In this document: positions 51,414 through 59,699 of the stretch, piece by piece
Layout: every line of letters begins with the position of its first letter
How positions within the stretch are numbered: position 1 is the first letter of the stretch
Assembly: GCF_012641405.1 (NCBI RefSeq)
Contig: NZ_JABAII010000018.1
Span: forward strand, 80,936-144,935
Direction: 5' to 3'
Length of the DNA stretch: 64,000 nt
DNA from: Rhizobium sp. P40RR-XXII
Lineage (GTDB): Bacteria > Pseudomonadota > Alphaproteobacteria > Rhizobiales > Rhizobiaceae
Notes under the pieces: model-generated
The model's database searches: none
What the model saw: the letters and a program-made list of their open reading frames with translations, nothing else
Told to the model about the DNA's origin: nothing
Made by a program: the position numbers and the translations under genes

Positions 51414-52409
51414 TCAGGTGATGAAACTGTATTCGTCCGGCTCGTAGTGCTCGCGGATATAGGCGGCACGTGCCTGCACATTGGGCTGCGAATTGCTGAT
51501 GTGGTCGCGCATGGCTTTCCGCAGCTCTTTCTCGTCCCGCTTTTTCACCATCTCGAACACGCCGATATGCTCCGCAAGAAACGGCTCATGGTCCGGCCTT
51601 TTGATGCGACTGCCGACGATGTGCTTGCTCAGCGTCAAGATGCAATGCGTCCGCTTCAGGATGCTGAGGAATTCCTTGTTCGGACAGGTTTGAAGGCTGC
51701 GCAGATGCAAATCGAGCTCAAGCTCATACATGGTAGAGGCCGAGACGTCGGGATAATCCGCAAGCGCCTGCGACAGCCGCGCAAGCATGGCGTCGACATG
51801 GTCTCTGGAGAGTCCGTCCAAGGCGCTGGCAAGCGCCACCGGCTCGATCTGCTCTCGCACCTCGTAGAGGTCGCGGATGCGCTGACTGTCGAGCGGTACG
51901 ATCGACCAGCGGAAATTGTCGTCCTTCTCCGCGATGCCAAGCGTCTCCAGCCTTAAGAGCACGTCGCGCGCCACCCCACGTCCGACGCCGAAATGTCGCG
52001 CCAATTCGTTTTCATTGATACGATAGCGACCGAAGAAGGAGCGATAGACAACGATGCGTTCGACGTCTTCGTAAAGCGCCTGCCAGGCCAACGCTGGCCT
52101 GCCACTGTCTTCCTCAAACAGGTTGCGGAGATAGTTATCGAGCTTGACGCGTTTCGGCGGCATTCCCGGTGTTCCGACAATAAAGCCGCGACCATCGAAC
52201 CGAGCGATTAAACCGTCCTTAAGCAGCAGCTGCAGCGCTTGGCGCACGGGCGCACGGCTACTACCGACCAGCCCGGCCAGCGCGGCCTCGGTCAGCACAA
52301 GGCCGTCCGGTACCCCTCCCGCAAGTATCTTGGCCCTCAATCGCCCGTGAAGTTCCTCATAGAGCCTGGTCTTGCGTAGACCACTGCTCTCCAAATGTAA
52401 AAGGCTCAT
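51414..52409 (-). CDS. GntR-family regulator with two winged-helix domains and an FCD sensor
   Basis: A 331-residue protein. The first winged helix is at ~15-85 (LTEAALAGLVGSSRAPVRQA, LQLLLKDGLIARFDGRGFIV). A second helix-turn-helix of the same kind is at ~115-170 (YRINENELARHFGVGRGVAR, DVLLRLETLGIAEKD). Then comes an all-helical FadR-C (FCD) domain with metal/ligand residues (DLYEVREQIEPVALASALDG, MYELELDLHLRSLQTCPNKE, EPFLAEHIGVFEMVKKRDEK). Normal FCD regulators are 220-260 residues with one winged helix, so this one is enlarged by a duplicated DNA-reading head. It is convergent with the altronate dehydratase gene (12-base gap) and probably acts on the palindrome at 49825. Confidence 0.82.
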   Translation of the reverse strand: MSLLHLESSGLRKTRLYEELHGRLRAKILAGGVPDGLVLTEAALAGLVGSSRAPVRQALQLLLKDGLIARFDGRGFIVGTPGMPPKRVKLDNYLRNLFEEDSGRPALAWQALYEDVERIVVYRSFFGRYRINENELARHFGVGRGVARDVLLRLETLGIAEKDDNFRWSIVPLDSQRIRDLYEVREQIEPVALASALDGLSRDHVDAMLARLSQALADYPDVSASTMYELELDLHLRSLQTCPNKEFLSILKRTHCILTLSKHIVGSRIKRPDHEPFLAEHIGVFEMVKKRDEKELRKAMRDHISNSQPNVQARAAYIREHYEPDEYSFIT

Positions 52410-52484
52410 CTCGTTCCATGTTTCACCAGAGAAGACAGCATCTTGGCTTTCGACATTGCCGCGCCGAATTCAAATCCTTCCTCG

Positions 52485-52600
52485 GGGCCGACCTCATCGT
52501 GCTTTTCGGTTCCCGTCCGCGTGCGTCCGAGGCCCAAGCAAGGAGCGTGCTCTGAAGTTGGACATGTCGAACGATACCACGTATTCGACCGTGAACTAAG
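52485..52600 (+). pseudogene. 3' fragment of a higA-type antitoxin gene
   Basis: The DNA here aligns by eye with codons in the 3' third of the intact antitoxin gene at 54787-55182: GGCCGACCTC, GTGCTTTTCG and TTCCCGT recur, as does the end around CGAACGATACCACG and GTGAACTA. About 45 bases coding for MIRRLHKAWGIP are missing and the frame is lost. It marks an older copy of the same toxin-antitoxin locus and forms the left end of the diverged repeat described separately. Confidence 0.6.
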
Positions 52601-52745
52601 CGAGCCTGACCATCCAATGGAGACCGATTGAGATTGGCGTTCAACGTCACAGGCCTTAGGTTATTTTCACAAACTCAACATCAAATTGTAGGCTGACAGC
52701 AAAAGATTGAGCGATCTTCCATTGGCTTTTTAGAATGGCATCGCT
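52540..52745 (+). repeat. Diverged direct repeat, left copy
   Basis: Aligned by eye with 55128-55320. Shared words include GAGCCTGACCATC, GCGTTCAACG, CACAAACTCAACATCA and TCCATTGGCTTT. Identity is roughly 75-80% with small gaps, by hand. The two copies bracket the XRE, HEPN and higBA genes. Confidence 0.65.
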
Positions 52746-52751
52746 AAGCCG

Positions 52752-52988
52752 TCATGTCGTCTTACGACGTTTCTTCAAGCGTATGCCAGGACCATCGCCG
52801 TTTTCAGAAATGAATATTATACCGGCATTCTCTAAAGCGACGCGGAGATCGTCGATCGTCGACTGCTTGAGCGCTTTGCCTGTTTCAAAACGGACAATCG
52901 TATTGGTAGACATCTTTGCCAATTCCGCGAGGTCCGCAATCTTGAGGCCAAGAGCCGCACGCGCCATCCGGCATTGAACTGGTAACAT
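52752..52988 (-). CDS. XRE-family helix-turn-helix regulator
   Basis: About 78 residues containing a standard lambda-repressor-type helix-turn-helix: MARAALGLKIADLAELAKMS, TNTIVRFETGKALKQSTIDD, LRVALENAGIIFISENGDGP, with a basic tail GIRLKKRRKTT. The start was placed at ATG 52988 (MLPVQCRMARAALG), because the residues upstream are not helix-turn-helix-like and no earlier ribosome site is evident. Small XRE proteins of this form are common beside mobile and defence genes. It is divergent from the HEPN-protein gene and may control it. Confidence 0.75.
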   Translation of the reverse strand: MLPVQCRMARAALGLKIADLAELAKMSTNTIVRFETGKALKQSTIDDLRVALENAGIIFISENGDGPGIRLKKRRKTT

Positions 52989-53137
52989 ATATAATCGCCT
53001 ATTGCAGGCGAATTTAATTGATCCGCCGTGTTTTCGCACCTAGAATATGTCGATCTGCCTAAGCGCAGACGGCCGAACAAGTCGTCGCAACCGACCTGTT
53101 CGACCTGACCACAACCCAGCTTAGTGGAGCTCGGATC

Positions 53138-54307
53138 ATGGCTGATTCTGAGAATAGCAGAACTTTGCCCGCATTTGCCCGCGGAAAAATCAAGCCATGC
53201 CCTCGGATGTGTGAAACCGTCCCGCGGCTGATCGACCGCCGGAACCTGCTTTCCATCGCGTCGCGCCTATTGAACTCTCGCATCGAAGATCCTGACGGTC
53301 GGCGAACAGAGCCTGGCCCAACGCCCGTCAGAGAAATGTGGCCGAAATGGTATGCGCTCTATCAGCGGCAGATGAAGGTCACTCGTCTCAGAGAAAAACT
53401 TGAGAAGGAATTGCTCGAAGAGGCCGGTGGTCTTCCGGCAGCGACGCTGCCGAGTGTTGGAAAGGATGGCGTCGTTAAGGTTCATTCGTTTGCCGACATC
53501 AATCGAATGGCAACGCAGCTTAATGCCGGAGACCTGTCTCGGGCGCGCGCCGAGCTTCGAAGGCGCCGGAAACGATGGAAGGACGCGGATCAGCGTTTGG
53601 GATACAGCGCGGCGCTCGCTTTGGAGCAGGAGCTCGCGGAAGGGGCCGGAATATCGGGACGTGTCATGGGGATCACACCGCCCTCCTCCCTGATGGAAGT
53701 CACCGCGAAACTCCATTGCCTGATCGTCATGCATGATCCCGGTCTGAAGCTCGAAGATGCCCCCTGGCCCGAGCTGCGCACGATGCTGAAGGATCTTATC
53801 CGCCTTGCTGGGAAGCGCCGGCCGACATCATGCAAGCGATCTACACCGCCCGGCAAAGCGGCAGGCGTTCGGAGCATTCTAAACCTGGCGACACACTACC
53901 AAGAGGCGGCCAGGAAGCTTGGCGAGGGCTCGTCCAAGCCCAACCAGGCTCCACAGCGTCTTCTGGCGCTCCATGCGATGGAACTCTACCTGAATGCATT
54001 CCTGCTCGCCAAAGGCGTGGACCCCACGATGCTAGGCGGTTTCCGGCACGACCTCGGCGAACGAACGCGGATAGCGACCGACGCTGGCCTCATCCTGCGC
54101 AAGCGGACGGTGGCGCATCTGGCCACACTCTCTGCAAGCAACGAGCATCACGTCCTCGGCCATGCCCCGCAACCTGCGTCCACGCTGTCACAGATGAACC
54201 GAGTTATGGCGACGGTCGATGAGCTCTCGCGCAAGGTGCGAAAGGCATTGCGGGTCGCGCCAGTGCCACCCCGAGAGCAATACCTGGGAAGCACTCAGAA
54301 GGATTAG
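53138..54307 (+). CDS. Protein with C-terminal HEPN-like domain (389 aa)
   Basis: Two parts are visible. Residues ~1-225 are rich in Arg/Glu/Leu with long helices (YALYQRQMKVTRLREKLEKE, LSRARAELRRRRKRWKDADQ) and match no family I know. Residues ~245-372 look like a HEPN domain: ILNLATHYQEAARKLGEG, RLLALHAMELYLNAFLLAKG, FRHDLGERTRIATDAGLILR, and an R-x5-H motif, RKRTVAH (R321-H327), typical of HEPN RNases and antitoxin partners. The junction (GKRRPTSCKRSTPPGKAAG, ~226-244) reads poorly, so the gene may be a fusion of two formerly separate frames. It sits inside the repeat-bracketed segment with higBA. A toxin or RNase role is inference. Confidence 0.55.
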   Translation: MADSENSRTLPAFARGKIKPCPRMCETVPRLIDRRNLLSIASRLLNSRIEDPDGRRTEPGPTPVREMWPKWYALYQRQMKVTRLREKLEKELLEEAGGLPAATLPSVGKDGVVKVHSFADINRMATQLNAGDLSRARAELRRRRKRWKDADQRLGYSAALALEQELAEGAGISGRVMGITPPSSLMEVTAKLHCLIVMHDPGLKLEDAPWPELRTMLKDLIRLAGKRRPTSCKRSTPPGKAAGVRSILNLATHYQEAARKLGEGSSKPNQAPQRLLALHAMELYLNAFLLAKGVDPTMLGGFRHDLGERTRIATDAGLILRKRTVAHLATLSASNEHHVLGHAPQPASTLSQMNRVMATVDELSRKVRKALRVAPVPPREQYLGSTQKD

Positions 54308-54455
54308 CATTCCGCAGGCTCGCCGACCTCTACCGTCGCAAGACGAAGGCCGATCTTGAAGCAGAAATCGAAATCGGCGCCCTGCTGGAGATTGATCATG
54401 GCGGCTAAACACAAGTGGATCCGTTGCTCAAAGCCCGACGCACGATACAAATTTG

Positions 54456-54484
54456 TTGACTTGTTCCCAATATGGGAATATGCA
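54456..54484 (+). promoter_or_regulatory. Promoter and spacer operator of higBA module 2
   Basis: TTGACT (54456-54461) and TATGCA (54479-54484) are 17 bases apart. Inside the spacer lies the inverted repeat TTCCC-AATAT-GGGAA (54464-54478). A repressor on this repeat would exclude polymerase completely. The expected transcription start is about 54491, which is the A of the higB ATG, so the mRNA may be leaderless. Confidence 0.65.
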
Positions 54485-54490
54485 TAACCC

Positions 54491-54787
54491 ATGCAAATCA
54501 TAGCGAAGTCCACTCTACGAGAGTTCTGGAGAAAACATCCTCAAGCAGAAGTCCCTCTCAAGACGTGGTACGCGATGGTTAGTAGCGCGATTTGGACGGA
54601 GCCGGCCGATGTGAAGGCGATGTTCGGCGCCAATGTCGACTTTGTCAGCGACAATCGCATCATATTCGACATTTCGGGCAACAAGTTTCGCCTGATCGTC
54701 CACGTTGCCTATCCATATAAGCGGATCCTGATCAAGTTCGTCGGCACCCACAAGGAATATGACAAGATAAACCCGGAGACAGTGTAA
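54491..54787 (+). CDS. higB: HigB-type mRNA interferase toxin (module 2)
   Basis: A 98-residue toxin of the HigB_toxin family: MQIIAKSTLREFWRKHPQAE, LKTWYAMVSSAIWTEPADVK, FGANVDFVSDNRIIFDISGN, KFRLIVHVAYPYKRILIKFV, GTHKEYDKINPETV. The KFRLIV strand, the basic residues and the C-terminal H-K-E-Y-D are hallmarks. It cleaves mRNA on the ribosome when its antitoxin is lost. The stop overlaps the antitoxin ATG by one base. No ribosome-binding sequence precedes it, in line with a leaderless message. Confidence 0.92.
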   Translation: MQIIAKSTLREFWRKHPQAEVPLKTWYAMVSSAIWTEPADVKAMFGANVDFVSDNRIIFDISGNKFRLIVHVAYPYKRILIKFVGTHKEYDKINPETV

Positions 54788-55182
54788 TGGACAACATTCG
54801 AGCCATTAGGAACGATGCTGACCTCGCATGGGCGATTGCAGAGGTCGCGGCCTATTTTAACGACCAGCCGGAAATTGGGACGGAAGAGGCTGACCGTTTC
54901 GACGTGCTTTCGACGCTCATCGAAGCATATGAAGATGCCCACTACCCTATTGAAGCGCCTGAACCAATCGAGCTGATAAAGGCTCACATGGACATGTTCG
55001 GTCGCACTCAGGCCGACCTCGCCGTGCTTTTCGATTCCCGTTCGCGCGCCTCTGAGATCTTAAACAAAAAACGTGCACTGACCGTGGATATGATCAGACG
55101 CCTTCATAAGGCATGGGGTATCCCCGTTGAGTGCCTTGTCGAACCATACCACCTTGTCGGTCGTGAACTAGAGAGAGCCTGA
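54787..55182 (+). CDS. higA: HigA-type antitoxin (module 2)
   Basis: A 131-residue antitoxin with an acidic N-terminal toxin-binding part (DDxx-rich, YFNDQPEIGTEEADRFDVLS, EDAHYPIEAPEPIELIKAHM) and a C-terminal helix-turn-helix (FGRTQADLAVLFDSRSRASE, ILNKKRALTVDMIRRLHKAW, GIPVECLVEPYHL). This reversed domain order (toxin-binding first, DNA-binding last) is typical of the larger HigA type. It probably represses at the inverted repeat 54464-54478. Its 3' end is duplicated in damaged form at 52485-52600. Confidence 0.9.
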   Translation: MDNIRAIRNDADLAWAIAEVAAYFNDQPEIGTEEADRFDVLSTLIEAYEDAHYPIEAPEPIELIKAHMDMFGRTQADLAVLFDSRSRASEILNKKRALTVDMIRRLHKAWGIPVECLVEPYHLVGRELERA

Positions 55183-55320
55183 CCATCGTCTCCAGCGAAA
55201 CGGTTGATATCTGCGTTCAACGCCATGGGCCATAGGCTGATTTCCACAAACTCAACATCAGATTACAGGCTGAACGCACATGATCGAGCGACCCTCCATT
55301 GGCTTTCCAGAATGGGGTCG
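55128..55320 (+). repeat. Diverged direct repeat, right copy
   Basis: Partner of 52540-52745. This copy starts inside the intact higA gene and runs about 130 bases past its stop. Confidence 0.65.
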
Positions 55321-56111
55321 TGATCGGAGCGCCTTCGAAAATTGGGGGCTATGAAAATGAGCTGGAAGCAGGAAACCTCGCGCGGACATCCGATAGCCGG
55401 ACCATCGATCGGATCGTCGAGGATCTTGCCCGTCGGGTTCTGACGACCGACGGGCTATCTTTCAGGCCGCGGCGCATGCGCAGCGGACGTTAGGTTTCCC
55501 GCATTCTCTACAGCCCGAAATCACCGACGAGCGGCTCGCGACAAGAACGCCATCAGCGTCGGTGGTTGGGCTCGCCAGCGACCGGAAACTGTTCAGGCCC
55601 CAACGAGAAGAGCGTGTCGGGATCAGCTGTGAGGTCCAGTTTGCCGGAGATCGAGGTTTTCCGGTCAATCGGTTCAAGGCACCGGAACCGCTCGATTTCC
55701 ACAATAAACGACTTTGACTACTGAGGCATGGATCCTCCAGGCGACGATGCTCAAGCACGACGATAGTCCGAAGAACGGCCAACGCGACGCCCTTGTTCGG
55801 CAGTTCCTGGGTGTTTGATTTTGACATGTATTGGGGCGGCAGGCGCACTGTTGCATGGATCCGGCAGGCAGTCGGGGCGCAGCTGCCATCGCCATATTCC
55901 TTTTGGCCGCTGAGCCAGGCCACGTCCTTCGCGGGCTCGATGAGGCATGTCTGATCGAAGACCGGCTTCGCCTCGATCGTCCTCCCGCAACGGCCTTCCA
56001 AAACTTTCTTCCCCTGAGCGCGGTACGCCCATTCCTCGCGGAACAACAAAGTTTCTCCTGGCCGCCCTCCACCTTGTTCCGGCCCTTCAGGTGCGGCCCG
56101 ATCGCCCCCGA
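55321..56111. other. Degenerate region without a clear gene
   Basis: Open frames exist on both strands (for example 55462-56049 minus) but are interrupted or shadowed, have no ribosome sites and show no family I recognise. The stretch around 55830-56000 on the minus strand reads partly like real protein in several frames (TCLIEPAKDVAWLSGQKEYG), suggesting a frame-broken gene. Confidence 0.4.
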
Positions 56112-56250
56112 TCCTTCACCACCTCCGAAACCGGCTTCAACGGCTCGATCCGCACGCTCGCCCTCAACGTCAGGGCCCGCATCGCCCGCATCGAAACTCC
56201 CTCCGACAAGGGCCCGCACTTCCGCATCTATGCCGACAATGTCGATTATG
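56112..56250 (+). pseudogene. DUF736 family gene, internal fragment
   Basis: The frame reads SFTTSETGFNGSIRTLALNV, RARIARIETPSDKGPHFRIY, ADNVDYAE. This corresponds to the first half of the intact DUF736 protein encoded at 58898-59197 (IGTFTRDETGAYNGTIKTLT). The start codon and the C-terminal half (tryptophan-containing G-A-G-W and the rest) are missing. It lies just before the helicase gene. Confidence 0.7.
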
Positions 56251-56381
56251 CTGAGAACGTGATTATGCAGAGTGTCGGTCGCTGAAGGCCGGATTTGCCG
56301 GTGATTGCGGCGGATTCTGCTCCGCATAATCCCGGAGGCTGAGATGGATAGTGCGTCTTAAAAAACGGACGCCTTTGGCCT

Positions 56382-58523
56382 ATGCTGATCCCCACGATCA
56401 TTTTGGCGAAAGCTGCAAAGTTGGCGGAAAAGAATGATGTATGGGAGAACATTGCTCGCATTCGACGGCGGCTGGCTGATCTGAATGATGAGCGGAAGGC
56501 GCTTGAGCGTGAACTGGAAGCGGTTGAGCAACAGCTGATTTCCGATAGCCAGGCCGACGCAGAGAAGCCAGCCTTCGCCGACGCCCCTGTTACCAACAGC
56601 TCACCGTCGATGGAGAAGGTGGAGTTATTCCGGCAGCTGTTTGCCGGGCGCCCCGACGTCTTCCCGGTTCGCTGGAACAACAAGAAGGACGGACGCTCCG
56701 GCTATTCACCGGCCTGTTCTAATGAGTGGGCGAAAGGAATCTGCGGCAAGCCGAAGGTGAAATGTGGGGACTGCCCGCATCAGGCTTTCATCCCATATTC
56801 CGAAGATATCATCGAAAAGCACCTTCGTGGCGGAGATGCCCGTTCAAGCGACTTTGTTGCCGGCGTATATCCATTGCTGCAGGACGAGACATGCTGGTTC
56901 CTTGCTGCTGACTTCGACAAGGAAAGCTGGGTAGACGACACCAGAGCTCTGCTGGCCACTTGCCGTGCAAAAGGAATTTCCGCTGCCCTCGAACGGTCGA
57001 GGTCTGGAAACGGTGGCCATGTCTGGATATTCTTCTCCGAACCCGTTCCCGCAAAGATCGCACGACAACTTGGTGCCGCGCTAATAACGGAGACGATGGA
57101 GAACCGTCCCGAGATCGGCTTCACGTCTTACGACCGTTTCTTTCCTAACCAGGATACGATGCCACTTGGCGGCTTCGGCAATCTGATCGCGCTTCCTCTG
57201 CAAAGGAAAGCCCGTGAAAATGGCAACAGCGTTTTTGTCGATGGCGACCTACGACCTTACGATGACCAGTGGGCATACCTGTCGTCTTTGCCCAGGTTAT
57301 CGGCGGACGAAGTCTTCAGGATTGCCGACGAAGCCGAATTGTCGGGGCGGGTCTTGGGCGTCCGGATGCCAGTCGATGACGAACATGCCGATGAGCCGTG
57401 GAAGATGTTGCCGTCACGTCGTAGCGAGCCGCGGCGAATAGAGGCTGCGATCCCGCAAAGCATCAAGGTCGTGATCGCTGATCAGGTTTACATTGATAGG
57501 ACCGAGCTTCCGTCCGCGCTGATTGCGCAGTTCGTGCGCCTGGCAGCATTCCAAAACCCGGAATTCTATCGTGCGCAAGCAATGCGATTGCCGGCATTCG
57601 GCAAGCCTCGGATCATCTCATGTGCCGAACTTCACCCACACCATGTCGCTCTGCCACGAGGCTGCTTCGACGAAGCGATTGAACTCATCAAGAGCCATGG
57701 CGCGACCGCCATTTTGGAGGATCTCCGCGAAGATGGAGAGGCTCTACCCGCCGGCGTCTCGTTCCAAGGGGAACTGCGACGGCCACAATCGCGGGCCTTT
57801 GATGCTCTTGTCTCCAACGATAACGGCGTGCTGGCCGCCACGACCGCCTTCGGCAAGACAGTTGTCGCCGCCGCACTCACAGCACATCGAAGCCGCAACA
57901 CGCTAGTTCTTGTTCACCGCAGGGAGCTTCTCACCCAATGGGTTGAGCGTCTGAGTTCCTTCCTGAGCATCGACCCGAAGCAGATCGGCATCATCGGTGG
58001 CGGGAAAAGGAAGCCGACAGGGATCGTTGATGTGGCGCTGATCCAAAGCCTGGTTCGGAATGGCGAGGTCGATGACATTGTCGGCAATTACGGTCATCTG
58101 ATTGTCGACGAGTGCCACCATCTGTCCGCTGCCAGTTTTGAACTTGTCGCTCGCAGATCCAAGGCGCGATATGTCGTCGGCTTATCTGCCACCGTTGCCC
58201 GAAAGGACGGTCATCATCCGATCATCTTCATGCAATGCGGGCCCGTTCGCCATCGGGTCGATGCAAGAGTTCAAGCTGCCGAGCGTGGTATTCGCCACCG
58301 TGCCCGCGACCGTTCGACCAAGTTTGAGTTGCCAGCGTCACTCGTCTCGGCAGAGCGCCCGTCAATGCCAGCGATCTATGCGGCCCTTGCGCAGGACCAA
58401 GGCCGAAATGACCTGATATTCGATGACGTGTTGAAATCTCTCGAGGCCAGACGTTCGCCCATCCTGCTAACGGAGCGGAAGGATCACCTCGATTATCTCC
58501 AGCAGAAGTTCGGCCGTTCGTGA
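56382..58523 (+). CDS. TOTE-type primase-polymerase/SF2 helicase, main part (frameshifted)
   Basis: A 713-residue protein. A coiled coil (~20-52, RIRRRLADLNDERKALEREL) precedes an archaeo-eukaryotic primase-like domain of the TOTE conflict-system family at ~78-320: VELFRQLFAGRPDVFPVRWN, SGYSPACSNEWAKGICGKPK, a CGDCPH zinc element, CWFLAADFDKESW (catalytic acidic pair), LERSRSGNGGHVWIFF, FPNQDTMPLGGFGNLIALPL. An SF2 helicase follows: Walker A ATTAFGKTVVAAAL, VHRRELLTQW, Walker B VDECHH, VGLSATVARKDGHHPIIFMQ. The frame ends at KFGRS-stop because of a one-base shift; the rest of helicase motif VI continues in the next entry. The family is linked to anti-phage or transposon conflict and DNA repair-like synthesis; its exact role is unproven. 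Confidence 0.85.
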   Translation: MLIPTIILAKAAKLAEKNDVWENIARIRRRLADLNDERKALERELEAVEQQLISDSQADAEKPAFADAPVTNSSPSMEKVELFRQLFAGRPDVFPVRWNNKKDGRSGYSPACSNEWAKGICGKPKVKCGDCPHQAFIPYSEDIIEKHLRGGDARSSDFVAGVYPLLQDETCWFLAADFDKESWVDDTRALLATCRAKGISAALERSRSGNGGHVWIFFSEPVPAKIARQLGAALITETMENRPEIGFTSYDRFFPNQDTMPLGGFGNLIALPLQRKARENGNSVFVDGDLRPYDDQWAYLSSLPRLSADEVFRIADEAELSGRVLGVRMPVDDEHADEPWKMLPSRRSEPRRIEAAIPQSIKVVIADQVYIDRTELPSALIAQFVRLAAFQNPEFYRAQAMRLPAFGKPRIISCAELHPHHVALPRGCFDEAIELIKSHGATAILEDLREDGEALPAGVSFQGELRRPQSRAFDALVSNDNGVLAATTAFGKTVVAAALTAHRSRNTLVLVHRRELLTQWVERLSSFLSIDPKQIGIIGGGKRKPTGIVDVALIQSLVRNGEVDDIVGNYGHLIVDECHHLSAASFELVARRSKARYVVGLSATVARKDGHHPIIFMQCGPVRHRVDARVQAAERGIRHRARDRSTKFELPASLVSAERPSMPAIYAALAQDQGRNDLIFDDVLKSLEARRSPILLTERKDHLDYLQQKFGRS

Positions 58524-58861
58524 AAAATCTGGTGGTGCTGCGCGGTGGCATGTCGGCGAAGGATCGCAAGCAAGCCAACACGGCGTTGAATGTCGCAGAC
58601 GATGATGAGCGCCTGATACTTGCGATAGGGCGCTATATCGGGGAAGGCTTCGACGACGCCCGGCTCGACACATTGTTCCTGACCATGCCGATCGCCTGGA
58701 AGGGAACTCTGGCGCAGTATGTCGGCCGTCTGCATCGCCAGCATGATGGCAAGCGGGACGTCCTGGTCGTCGATTATGTCGACAGCACCGTTCCGGTGCT
58801 GGCCCGGATGGCCGCAAAGCGACGATTGGGTTATCGCGCGCTGGGCTATGTGATCGAATGA
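58520..58861 (+). CDS. C-terminal helicase segment of the TOTE protein, separated by a frameshift
   Basis: The 114 codons continue the SF2 helicase in the +1-shifted frame: read through, the join is KFG then PFVKNLVVLRGGMSAKDRKQ. It contains the motif V/VI region LILAIGRYIGEGFDDARLDT and GTLAQYVGRLHRQHDGKRDV (Q-x-x-G-R-x-x-R). A single base appears to have been lost in the GGCC run at 58511-58515. If the shift is genuine, the protein lacks motif VI and should be inactive as a helicase. If it is a sequencing error, the gene is whole, at about 826 residues. The GTG at 58520 has no ribosome site. Confidence 0.8.
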   Translation: MKNLVVLRGGMSAKDRKQANTALNVADDDERLILAIGRYIGEGFDDARLDTLFLTMPIAWKGTLAQYVGRLHRQHDGKRDVLVVDYVDSTVPVLARMAAKRRLGYRALGYVIE

Positions 58862-58897
58862 GGGCGCCCCGCTTTGAGCGGAGCGCCGTGGTTCTGG

Positions 58898-59197
58898 TCA
58901 GCGTGACCAGATGAGCTTGTGCTCGCCCTTGTCGCCCTGGACGAGGGAAGCGTAGACGGGCGCCGTGAAGGACGGATCGTCGAGCTTGAGCGAGAGGTAT
59001 TCGGCGCCCGTTTCGCGGGCTGTCCGGCTCCAGCCTGCTCCGAACTCGACACCCGTTGCTGTGACCCGGAAGTCGGGTGCGCGGTCGTTGTCGCGGTCGC
59101 AGGGCTTGATGGATGCCTTGACGTTGAGGGTGAGGGTCTTGATGGTGCCGTTGTAGGCGCCGGTTTCGTCGCGGGTGAAGGTGCCGATCTGAGCCAT
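58898..59197 (-). CDS. DUF736 family protein
   Basis: A 99-residue protein: MAQIGTFTRDETGAYNGTIK, TLTLNVKASIKPCDRDNDRA, PDFRVTATGVEFGAGWSRTA, EYLSLKLDDPSFTAPVYASL. DUF736 proteins are frequent in alphaproteobacterial plasmids and integrated elements and have no established function; the fold is likely a small beta structure. The start ATG 59197 has CAGGAGAT upstream. It is convergent with the helicase gene (36-base gap). Confidence 0.85.
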   Translation of the reverse strand: MAQIGTFTRDETGAYNGTIKTLTLNVKASIKPCDRDNDRAPDFRVTATGVEFGAGWSRTARETGAEYLSLKLDDPSFTAPVYASLVQGDKGEHKLIWSR

Positions 59198-59699
59198 TGT
59201 CGTATCTCCTGAGGTTGTTCGAAGCCGCCCGATGCGGCCTCGATGGCGGTCGAGAGGCGACGGATTGGACGGAATGCATCCGCAGGACCGCAGCGTTAGC
59301 GAAGGACGGTGGCAGCCGAGCTTGTTGGCTCGCGAGGAATGACCGCCTGCGGTCAGGGGAAGAAGGTCGGCGGAGCCGTTGCAGGCCAGGGCCGGTCCGG
59401 TGCCAGACCAGCCCAAAAGAGAGGCCGTATGGGGGGCTTCGCGCCGTCAGCAGAGAACGACGTGAATGATCGATGTCTCCTCATCAGCATGATCAGCGCC
59501 GCCGCCGGTGCGTTACCCCTCCCGCCGTCCCAGCCGCCGTCTCACCAGATTCAAAACACGCCGCGCGTGCCTCTTTTGGCAACCCCAGGGGGTGAGGCTG
59601 GAAAAGCTGCCCGCCGACGCTGGAATGGCTTTGAAACCTCCGATTTGTTCCTACGGGCCGGACTTCCCCGGCGCCAACAAGCAAATCGAGGAAATCAAC
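59198..59699. other. Spacer upstream of the recombinase trio
   Basis: About 500 bases. No credible gene; the frame 59508-59699 that runs into the first recombinase gives basic, low-complexity text and is probably not translated. The left end of the RIT element should be near here, but no inverted repeat was identified by eye. Confidence 0.4.

Noticed and set aside
53830..54222. 130-codon frame inside the HEPN-protein gene
   Set aside because: Alternative frame with Arg/Ser/Gly-rich text; the HEPN motifs are in the other frame.
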